Assembly: GCF_031326225.1 (NCBI RefSeq)
Contig: NZ_CP133720.1
Span: forward strand, 4,030,001-4,094,000
From: Undibacterium cyanobacteriorum
Lineage (GTDB): Bacteria > Pseudomonadota > Gammaproteobacteria > Burkholderiales > Burkholderiaceae_D
DNA: 64,000 bases
Direction of reading: 5' to 3'
Each line of letters begins with the position of its first letter. The first letter of the stretch is position 1. A model generated the notes under the pieces. That model was not told where the DNA came from, made no database searches, and worked only from the letters and a program-made list of their open reading frames with translations. This document shows, one piece after another, positions 35,181 to 42,236 of the stretch. The translations under genes were made by a program, and so were the position numbers.

Positions 35181-35828
35181 ATGCTGGACCCGCATGCTAC
35201 CAGTCTTCGCATCGTGGTAATCAATACGATTAGCCACCCTCATGATCTTGAACAGGACCGCGATCCGCATCTGGAGGCACAACTCCAGCGTTCGCGCGAC
35301 TTGCGCATAGGCTTGCTACAAGCGGGTTACAACGTCATCGCCTCCATCCCAGGTGACATCTATTTGATTGAACGCCTGACCCAGCTTCAACCTGATCTGA
35401 TCATCATCGATGCTGAATCCGATGCGCGCGATGTGCTCGAAGATCTAGTGATGGTCAGCCGCGATGCGCCGCGCCCGATTGTGTTATTTACGGAAGAAGG
35501 GAATCCGTCACAACTCGCCGCCGCCATGAACGCGGGCGTTTCCGCCTATGTCGTCGCTGGGCTTCAAGTCGATCGCGTCAAGCCCGTCTTAGAAGTCGCT
35601 GTAGCGCGTTTTAACGCCGATCAAAAGCTACGCAATGAGCTGCACGAAACCAAGACCAAACTCGCCGAACGCAAGATCATCGACAAAGCGAAGGGAGTCT
35701 TGATGTCCAAGCATGGTCTGAGCGAAGAAGCAGCCTATCAAAAACTGCGCAAGCAAGCGATGGAAAAAAATCTCAGATTGGTTGATCTGGCGCAGCGCAT
35801 ACTCGATGTTGCAGATTTGCTCGGCTAG
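35181..35828 (+). CDS. nasT: NasT-like ANTAR-domain antitermination regulator
   Basis: The 215-residue protein has a receiver-like N-terminal domain and a C-terminal ANTAR RNA-binding domain (about 155-213; ERKIIDKAKGVLMSKHGLSEEAAY). ANTAR proteins bind paired hairpins in leader RNA and prevent termination; NasT does this for nitrate assimilation genes. The first strand reads VVINTISH, where active receivers have an acidic pair, and an extra stretch of about 18 residues (near 17-35) follows, so phosphorylation is unlikely. IIIDAESDARD keeps an Asp. AAGGG precedes the ATG. The target leader lies directly downstream (36161-36263). The usual partner gene nasS is not beside it. Confidence 0.92.
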   Translation: MLDPHATSLRIVVINTISHPHDLEQDRDPHLEAQLQRSRDLRIGLLQAGYNVIASIPGDIYLIERLTQLQPDLIIIDAESDARDVLEDLVMVSRDAPRPIVLFTEEGNPSQLAAAMNAGVSAYVVAGLQVDRVKPVLEVAVARFNADQKLRNELHETKTKLAERKIIDKAKGVLMSKHGLSEEAAYQKLRKQAMEKNLRLVDLAQRILDVADLLG

Positions 35829-36119
35829 CAAGTCGCCTTTGAGTCATCCGTTCCAACTTGGTGCGACGCACAATTAATGCGCATACACCTCGACCCAAAG
35901 CAGTGCAATCACGTGCCGGTTCCCAATAAAAGTAATAAGACCACTGTCCCTTACTCTCAGTCCGCTCATTAGCTGCCATCGACAACAACAAAGCCTCGAC
36001 ACGAGAGGAAAACGAGAGCGAAATCAGCTTCTCTTACGCCAAGGCCAGATACCAACACCGTGCTCAAAGCTGCTCCACTCCAGACCACTCCAGCCCACTT
36101 TCTTTTGCCGCAGAAATCG

Positions 36120-36135
36120 TGGCACGCTCTTTGCT
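36120..36135 (+). promoter_or_regulatory. Consensus sigma-54 promoter of the nitrate assimilation operon
   Basis: TGGCACGCTCTTTGCT matches the sigma-54 consensus TGGCACGNNNNTTGCW perfectly. Transcription should start near 36146, giving a leader of about 145 bases before the nrtA ATG. A possible NtrC-like site, GCAC-N7-GCGC with one mismatch, is at 35868-35882; its distance is unusually long and I give it little weight. The remaining 35829-36119 shows no gene. Confidence 0.85.
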
Positions 36136-36160
36136 AAATCAAAATTGAACTACCGAATTT

Positions 36161-36192
36161 AAATGAGCCAGCCAACGGCGGTTGGCTTATTT
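36161..36192 (+). promoter_or_regulatory. Leader RNA hairpin, candidate NasT (ANTAR) target
   Basis: AAATGAGCCA (36161-36170) can pair with TGGCTTATTT (36183-36192) over ten positions, one of them G-U. Alternatively AGCCAAC (36170-36176) pairs with GTTGGCT (36181-36187) around a GGCG loop. It lies between the sigma-54 start and the terminator, where ANTAR-responsive leaders carry their binding hairpins. The precise loop rules of known ANTAR targets are not clearly met, so this is tentative. Confidence 0.5.
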
Positions 36193-36197
36193 CAGAC

Positions 36198-36263
36198 AAA
36201 GGCGTCTTCACCGCACCCTGCGCATTTTTTGCGCACTCAGGGTCCGGTGCAGATGCCTTTTTT
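36198..36263 (+). terminator. Leader terminator before nrtA
   Basis: A long interrupted stem is formed by GGCGTC, CACCG, ACCCTG and GCGCA on the 5' side and GCGCA/TGCGC, CAGGGT, CGGTG and GATGCC on the 3' side, with a T-rich loop. It is followed by six T residues at 36258-36263. It lies within the leader of the nitrate operon, only 30 bases before the nrtA start, so it should stop transcription unless overridden by NasT. Confidence 0.8.
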
Positions 36264-36292
36264 GTTTTACGCGATGAAAAACAGGAGCCAGC

Positions 36293-37621
36293 ATGCCACA
36301 CATGAAATTGAACAAAGACATTTCACACGATTCGGATACTCCGGCAAGCAACAGCATGAATCACAGAGAGGAAGCCTTGAACCATGACACAACGAACACT
36401 CCCCATTTTGGTCGTCGCCAACTCTTACAAGGTGCTGGTGCGCTGGCAGCTAGTGCCATGTTGAGCAATGGCGTATGGGCAGCAGGCTCCGACAAGCCTG
36501 AAAAAGAGGAAGTCAAAATCGGCTTCATTCCTTTGACGGATTGTGCGTCTGTGGTGATGGCCTCGGTGCTGGGCTTCGACAAAAAGTACGGAATCAAAAT
36601 TATTCCAACCAAAGAATCTTCTTGGGCCAGTGTGCGCGATAAATTGGTCAATGGCGAACTCGATGCAGCGCACGTTCTATATGGCTTGATCTATGGCGTG
36701 CAATTGGGGATTGGCGGTCCGAAGAAGGATATGAATATTCTGATGACGCTCAATAATAATGGGCAAGCCATTACGCTCTCGAAAAAACTGGCGGACAAAG
36801 GCGCAGTGGATGGTCCTGGCCTCGCCAAACTGATGACGAGAGAAAAACGCGACTACACCTTCGCACAAACTTTCCCGACCGGCACTCATGCGATGTGGTT
36901 GTACTACTGGCTCGCTGCACACGGCATCAACCCGATGAAAGACGCCAAAGTGATTACCGTGCCACCACCGCAAATGGTGGCGAATATGCGGGTCGATAAT
37001 ATGGATGGCTACTGCGTTGGTGAGCCTTGGAATCACCGCGCCATTGCCGATGGCATCGGCATCACGGCCGTCACGACGCAAGATATTTGGAAAGACCACC
37101 CAGAAAAAGTCTTGGGCACTACGGCTGAATTCACACAAAAATATCCAAACACTGCGAGAGCCATGATCGCCGCGATCCTAGAGGCTAGCCGCTGGATCGA
37201 TGCGTCCCTCAGCAACAAACAAAAAATGGCGGAAACGATTGCTGAGAAGTCCTACGTCAATACTTCGGTCGACGTCATCAACCAACGTATTTTGGGCCGC
37301 TATCAAAATGGACTAGGTAAGACTTGGGATGATCCTAACTACATGAAGTTTTTCAATGATGGTGCGGTCAACTTCCCTTACCTCTCCGATGGGATGTGGT
37401 TCCTGACCCAGCATCGCCGTTGGGGTTTGTTGAAATCTGATCCCGACTACCTGGCCGTTGCGCAAGCGGTGAACCGTATCGATCTGTACAAAGACGGCGC
37501 CAGTTTGGCCAAGGTCAACGTCCCGAAAGATCCTATGCGTAAAAGCAAATTGCTCGATGGCACAGTCTGGGATGGTAAGAATCCCGCCGCCTACGCTGCA
37601 TCCTTCAAAATCAAAGCATGA
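36293..37621 (+). CDS. nrtA: Nitrate/nitrite ABC transporter substrate-binding protein, NrtA type
   Basis: The 442-residue protein is exported by the Tat pathway: a twin-arginine signal GRRQLLQGAGALAASAML starts at residue 40. The mature part has the NrtA/CmpA pattern VKIGFIPLTDCASVVMA and later HAMWLYYWLAAHGINP. It captures nitrate for the permease encoded next. A GGAG site lies about six bases before the ATG. Its TGA overlaps the permease ATG, so the two are translationally coupled. Because it has a Tat signal it is the transporter subunit, not the cytoplasmic sensor NasS, which is a relative. Confidence 0.93.
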   Translation: MPHMKLNKDISHDSDTPASNSMNHREEALNHDTTNTPHFGRRQLLQGAGALAASAMLSNGVWAAGSDKPEKEEVKIGFIPLTDCASVVMASVLGFDKKYGIKIIPTKESSWASVRDKLVNGELDAAHVLYGLIYGVQLGIGGPKKDMNILMTLNNNGQAITLSKKLADKGAVDGPGLAKLMTREKRDYTFAQTFPTGTHAMWLYYWLAAHGINPMKDAKVITVPPPQMVANMRVDNMDGYCVGEPWNHRAIADGIGITAVTTQDIWKDHPEKVLGTTAEFTQKYPNTARAMIAAILEASRWIDASLSNKQKMAETIAEKSYVNTSVDVINQRILGRYQNGLGKTWDDPNYMKFFNDGAVNFPYLSDGMWFLTQHRRWGLLKSDPDYLAVAQAVNRIDLYKDGASLAKVNVPKDPMRKSKLLDGTVWDGKNPAAYAASFKIKA

Positions 37622-38571
37622 GTGTGAGTATGACTGCCAGCCTAAGCCCCAGCAATTCCGTCAAATTGGCGAGCGAGACGTCTGTTTCCAACACGAGTAG
37701 TACGCCACTCAAAGTGAAGCCTTTACACGATAGCCATCAAGGCGCTAATGAAGAGGTCTACCACAATCGTGTGAAGCATTACTTTGCTCAAGCCAAAGCA
37801 CTCGTCCGTAGTGGTTTCCTTTATCTCTTGCCACGTTTCTTGGGCTTAGCTTTGTTAGTCTTAATCTGGTCCATCATCGCGGAAAAGAACAATTCCTTGC
37901 CCTCACCGACTGCGACATGGCAGGAAGCGGTCAAGGTATTTTCTGACCCTTTCTATCAAAATGGTCCCAACGATCAAGGCATTGGCTGGAACATCTATGC
38001 CTCCTTAAAACGCGTCGCGGTTGGTTTTGGCTTGGCCGCTTTGTGTGGCATTCCGCTGGGCTTTTTGATTGGTCGCTATCGCTTCTTGAGTGGCATGTTC
38101 AATCCCATCATTAGCTTACTGAAACCTGTTTCTCCTTTGGCGTGGTTACCGATCGGTTTGTTGGTGTTTAAAGCGGCCCACCCGGCAGCGATTTGGTCGA
38201 TCTTCATTTGCTCGATCTGGCCTATGTTGATCAATACGGCGATTGGGGTACAGCGCATTCCTCAAGACTATTTGAATGTGGCCAAGGTCTTGGATTTGAG
38301 CGCTTGGCGCGTCCTCACCCGCATCTATATTCCGAGCGTCTTGCCCTACATGTTGACCGGTGTGCGTTTGGCGATTGGCACGGCGTGGTTGGTCATCGTC
38401 GCCGCGGAGATGTTAACGGGTGGTGTTGGTATCGGCTTCTGGGTTTGGGATGAATGGAATAACTTGAATGTGCCACACATTCTGATCGCGATTGTGGTGA
38501 TCGGTTTAGTCGGTCTCATTCTCGAACAAATTTTGATTGCAGCGGCACGCGCATTCACCTACGACGAATAA
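37618..38571 (+). CDS. nrtB: Nitrate ABC transporter permease, NrtB type
   Basis: The 317-residue inner-membrane protein has about six helices (YLLPRFLGLALLVLIWSII, VGFGLAALCGIPLGFLIG and others) and the permease EAA-like loop VAKVLDLSAWRVLTRIYIPSVLP, which contacts the ATPase. The first 65 residues are polar and longer than usual. The start overlaps the nrtA stop by four bases, and the ATPase gene follows 13 bases later. It forms the channel for nitrate uptake. Confidence 0.93.
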   Translation: MSVSMTASLSPSNSVKLASETSVSNTSSTPLKVKPLHDSHQGANEEVYHNRVKHYFAQAKALVRSGFLYLLPRFLGLALLVLIWSIIAEKNNSLPSPTATWQEAVKVFSDPFYQNGPNDQGIGWNIYASLKRVAVGFGLAALCGIPLGFLIGRYRFLSGMFNPIISLLKPVSPLAWLPIGLLVFKAAHPAAIWSIFICSIWPMLINTAIGVQRIPQDYLNVAKVLDLSAWRVLTRIYIPSVLPYMLTGVRLAIGTAWLVIVAAEMLTGGVGIGFWVWDEWNNLNVPHILIAIVVIGLVGLILEQILIAAARAFTYDE

Positions 38572-38584
38572 ACAGGGTGCACTC

Positions 38585-39394
38585 ATGGATCAACTTAAAA
38601 AGTATATTGAAGTTCAAAACGTCGAGATGTTTTTCGATACCAAGCGCGGTCGCTTTCATGCATTGAAAGACATCAACTTGAGTATCGCCAAAGGGGAATT
38701 TATCAGCCTGATTGGCCATTCTGGCTGTGGTAAATCGACACTACTGAATTTGCTCGCGGGACTCACGACCGCCACCAGCGGCACCTTGATTTGCGCGAAT
38801 CGCGAAATCGCCGGTCCGTCTCCAGAACGTGGCGTGGTGTTTCAAAATCATTCCTTGCTGCCGTGGTTAAACTGTTTTGAAAATATCTATCTCGCCGTTG
38901 AACGCGTCTTTGGTCGCGCGGAGCGGGTCAGCAAATTAGTCGCCCGTACCCATCGCGCTTTGGACTTGGTCGGACTCAGCGCCGCTGAAAAGAAACGCCC
39001 GCATGAAATTTCCGGCGGTATGAAACAACGCGTCGGTATCGCTCGCGCTTTGGCGATTGAGCCAAAAGTCTTGCTGATGGATGAGCCGTTCGGTGCCCTC
39101 GATGCCTTGACACGCGCCCATTTGCAAGATGAGTTACTCCGTATCGTCGCGCAAACGCAATCGACTGTGGTGATGGTCACGCATGATGTTGACGAAGCCG
39201 TGTTGTTATCGGATCGCATCGTCATGCTCAGCAATGGTCCCGCCGCCACCATCGGAGAAATTCTAGAGGTCGATTTGCCGCGCCCCCGTGACCGCGTCGC
39301 CTTAGCCGATAACGCACGTTACGCTCAATGTCGAAGTGCGGTCTTGGAATTCTTGTATCACCGCCAAAGTCATCCACACAAAGACGCCGCTTAA
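38585..39394 (+). CDS. Nitrate ABC transporter ATP-binding protein, NrtC/NrtD type
   Basis: A 269-residue ATPase with Walker A GHSGCGKST (44-52), the signature ISGGMKQRVGIARAL and Walker B VLLMDEPFGALD, followed by the switch His in VMVTHDVDEAVLL. It energises the NrtAB transporter. It is the short NrtD-like form without the extra sensor domain found in cyanobacterial NrtC. The ATG at 38585, with AGGG upstream, is chosen over an in-frame start at 38537 that would overlap nrtB. Confidence 0.92.
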   Translation: MDQLKKYIEVQNVEMFFDTKRGRFHALKDINLSIAKGEFISLIGHSGCGKSTLLNLLAGLTTATSGTLICANREIAGPSPERGVVFQNHSLLPWLNCFENIYLAVERVFGRAERVSKLVARTHRALDLVGLSAAEKKRPHEISGGMKQRVGIARALAIEPKVLLMDEPFGALDALTRAHLQDELLRIVAQTQSTVVMVTHDVDEAVLLSDRIVMLSNGPAATIGEILEVDLPRPRDRVALADNARYAQCRSAVLEFLYHRQSHPHKDAA

Positions 39395-39441
39395 GCTTTG
39401 TTGACAACACACTCGCATCTGCAGCACTGAGAAAGATCGCT

Positions 39442-41871
39442 ATGAAGAAACAGAAATTAGTACTCATCGGTAACGGCATGGCCGGCATACGCACTCTCGA
39501 AGAGTTGTTGAAGTTAGCGCCGGACATGTATGACATCACCGTCTTCGGCGCCGAGCCGCATCCCAATTACAACCGCATTTTATTGTCACCCGTTTTAGCC
39601 GGCGAACAGACGCTGGAAGAAATCGTTCTGAATGACTTGGAATGGTATGCCAGCCACGGCATACACCTACATCTCGGCAAAGAGATCACCAAGATTGATC
39701 GCCAAAAACGCTGCGTGGTCGCGAGCGATGGTACCACTGCAGAGTACGATCGACTCCTGATTGCAACGGGATCCAGCCCCTTCATGCTACCGGTACCAGG
39801 CAAAGATTTAACAGGCGTGGTCGCTTATCGCGATATCAAAGATACCGAGGCCATGATCGCGGCCAGCAGCTCCGATACGCATGCCGTGGTGATTGGTGGC
39901 GGCCTACTGGGACTCGAAGCCGCCAATGGTTTGAAACAGCGCGGCATGCAAGTGACCGTGGTGCATTTACCAGCGTGGCTGATGGAGCGCCAACTCGATC
40001 GCACCGCTTCCAAACTCTTGCAATCGTCCTTGGAACAGCGCGGCTTACACTTTCTACTCGAGAAAAACACCGAGGCTATTCTGGGCGATGATCAAGGCAA
40101 GGTGCGCGCCGTACGTTTCAACGATGGCCTCGAAATTCCAGCACAACTCGTCGTGATGGCGGTTGGCATTCGCCCTAATACTGCCTTAGCTGAATCGGCG
40201 GGATTGCACTGTCATCGCGGCATCGTGGTGAATGACACCATGCAGACTTATGATCCGCGTATCTATGCAGTCGGTGAATGCGTGAATCATCGCGGCACGG
40301 TCTACGGCCTCGTCGCGCCTCTCTTTGAAATGGCCAAAGTATGTGCCAATCATTTAGCGAATTTCGGCATCGGTCGTTACCAAGGTTCACTCACCTCGAC
40401 CAAACTCAAAGTGACTGGCATCGATCTCTTTTCTGCGGGTGACTTCAGTGGTAATGATCAGAGCGAAGAGATTATCTTGTCCGATCCGGTCGGTGGCGTG
40501 TATAAAAAATTGGTGATCAAAGACGACAAACTGATCGGTGCCTGTTTGTATGGTGACACCGTCGATGGGAGCTGGTATTTCAAACTGCTGCGCGAAGGAA
40601 AAAATATCGCCGAAATTCGCGACAGTTTGATGTTCGGCGAATCGAATACCGGCGATGTTGGCCACGAAGGTCACACTAAAGCGGCTGCCATGCGCGATGA
40701 TGCCGAAGTGTGTGGTTGCAATGGCGTCTGCAAAGGCAGTATCGTCAAGGCGATCAAAGAAAAAGGCTTGTTCACTTTAGATGATGTGCGCAAGCATACC
40801 AAGGCCTCTGCTTCCTGTGGTTCTTGTACGGGCTTGGTTGAGCAAATCATTATGTTCACCGCTGGTGGCGATTATTCCGCCACGCCCAAACAAAAGGCCA
40901 TGTGCGGTTGCACCGATCATTCACATGCCGCAGTACGCACTGCCATTAAAGAGCAACACTTAATAAGCATTGAACAAGTACAAACGAGCTTGGCATGGCG
41001 CTCGCCGAATGGCTGTGCAAGCTGTCGTCCCGCTTTGAACTATTACTTAATCTCGACCTGGCCCAAAGAAGCGGTGGATGATCCTCAATCACGTTTCATC
41101 AACGAACGTGCGCACGCCAATATTCAAAAGAATGGCACTTACTCGGTGATTCCGCGCATGTGGGGCGGTGAGACCAATGCCTCTGAATTGCGTCGTATTG
41201 CCGATGTGGTCGATAAATATCAAATCCCTACCGTGAAAGTCACAGGAGGGCAAAGGATCGATTTACTCGGTGTCAAAAAAGAAGATTTGCCGGCCGTGTG
41301 GCAAGACCTCGGCATGCCGTCAGGCCTCGCCTACGCCAAAGGCTTGCGTACCGTGAAGACGTGCGTCGGCAGTGAATGGTGCCGCTTCGGTACCCAAAAC
41401 TCCACCTTAATGGGACAACAATTGGAGCGCGCCTTAGCTCGCATGTATGCACCTCACAAAGTGAAATTAGCTGTATCAGGTTGCCCGCGCAATTGTGCTG
41501 AAGCCGGTATCAAAGACGTCGGCGTGATTGGGGTCGAGTCCGGTTGGGAGATCTACGTCGGCGGCAATGGTGGCATCAAGACCGAAGTCGCGCAATTCCT
41601 CGTTAAACTCAAAACACATGAGGAAGTGATGGAGTATGCCGGCGCCTTTTTGCAACTATATCGTTTGGAGGGCTGGTATCTCGAACGCACCGTGCATTTC
41701 ATTGCGCGGGTGGGACTCGATTACGTCAAGCAAGTCATCCTCAATGATCTTGAACGTCGTCGCGCTTTATACGAAGAACTTCTATTTGCGCTCGATGGTG
41801 TAGCCGACCCTTGGCATCAACCTCAAGCGGCGCAAGTCGATGTTCGTCAATTTTCATCCATTCAAGCTTAG
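39442..41871 (+). CDS. nirB: Nitrite reductase (NADH) large subunit
   Basis: The 809-residue enzyme reduces nitrite to ammonium with NADH. It has an FAD motif at the start (LVLIGNGMAGIRTLEELL), an NADH motif (AVVIGGGLLGLEAANGL), a BFD-like 2Fe-2S site (CGCNGVC near 423 and CGSC near 458) and the sirohaem/4Fe-4S site (TCVGSEWC near 639 and GCPRNC near 680). The ATG at 39442 matches the usual N-terminus; the longer open frame begins inside the ATPase gene. The small subunit gene follows 11 bases later. Sirohaem synthesis genes are not in the window. Confidence 0.96.
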   Translation: MKKQKLVLIGNGMAGIRTLEELLKLAPDMYDITVFGAEPHPNYNRILLSPVLAGEQTLEEIVLNDLEWYASHGIHLHLGKEITKIDRQKRCVVASDGTTAEYDRLLIATGSSPFMLPVPGKDLTGVVAYRDIKDTEAMIAASSSDTHAVVIGGGLLGLEAANGLKQRGMQVTVVHLPAWLMERQLDRTASKLLQSSLEQRGLHFLLEKNTEAILGDDQGKVRAVRFNDGLEIPAQLVVMAVGIRPNTALAESAGLHCHRGIVVNDTMQTYDPRIYAVGECVNHRGTVYGLVAPLFEMAKVCANHLANFGIGRYQGSLTSTKLKVTGIDLFSAGDFSGNDQSEEIILSDPVGGVYKKLVIKDDKLIGACLYGDTVDGSWYFKLLREGKNIAEIRDSLMFGESNTGDVGHEGHTKAAAMRDDAEVCGCNGVCKGSIVKAIKEKGLFTLDDVRKHTKASASCGSCTGLVEQIIMFTAGGDYSATPKQKAMCGCTDHSHAAVRTAIKEQHLISIEQVQTSLAWRSPNGCASCRPALNYYLISTWPKEAVDDPQSRFINERAHANIQKNGTYSVIPRMWGGETNASELRRIADVVDKYQIPTVKVTGGQRIDLLGVKKEDLPAVWQDLGMPSGLAYAKGLRTVKTCVGSEWCRFGTQNSTLMGQQLERALARMYAPHKVKLAVSGCPRNCAEAGIKDVGVIGVESGWEIYVGGNGGIKTEVAQFLVKLKTHEEVMEYAGAFLQLYRLEGWYLERTVHFIARVGLDYVKQVILNDLERRRALYEELLFALDGVADPWHQPQAAQVDVRQFSSIQA

Positions 41872-41882
41872 AGAGAATCATT

Positions 41883-42236
41883 ATGTCTGAACAATGGCAA
41901 CGCATTTGCGCTATCGACGAAATTCCGCGTTTAGGGGCGCGCGTCGTCCGACGCCAACAAGGTTGTGATGTCGCCCTGTTCCGCACCGCGCACGACAAAG
42001 TCTTAGCTTTACTTGATCGCTGCCCACACAAAGGTGGACCGCTCTCGCAAGGCATCGTGTTCGGTGAGAAAGTCGCCTGCCCTTTGCATAGCTGGACCAT
42101 CGAACTCGACAGTGGTTGCGCCACGGCGCCCGACGTCGGTTGCACACAAAGTTTCCAGACCCGTATCGAAAATGGCGATGTGTACCTGTGCGCCACCGAA
42201 CTGGCTGAACTCGCGATTGAAGACTATGCTGCGTGA
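41883..42236 (+). CDS. nirD: Nitrite reductase small subunit, Rieske-like
   Basis: The 117-residue protein has a Rieske-type 2Fe-2S pattern with both halves present: C47 and H49 in RCPHKGG, and C66 and H69 in ACPLHSW. Some NirD proteins lack these residues; here all four are kept. It works with NirB in the cytoplasm. The ATG at 41883 follows AGAGAG. Its last codons overlap the start of nasA by 11 bases. Confidence 0.94.
   Translation: MSEQWQRICAIDEIPRLGARVVRRQQGCDVALFRTAHDKVLALLDRCPHKGGPLSQGIVFGEKVACPLHSWTIELDSGCATAPDVGCTQSFQTRIENGDVYLCATELAELAIEDYAA

Noticed and set aside
35868..35882. NtrC binding site GCAC-N7-GCGC
   Set aside because: It has a mismatch in an important half-site and lies about 250 bases from the sigma-54 promoter with no second copy, so I do not list it as a feature.
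42013..42225. Upstream extension of the nasA frame
   Set aside because: It overlaps nirD almost completely and lacks nitrate reductase features. The 4Fe-4S motif begins eight residues after the ATG at 42226.
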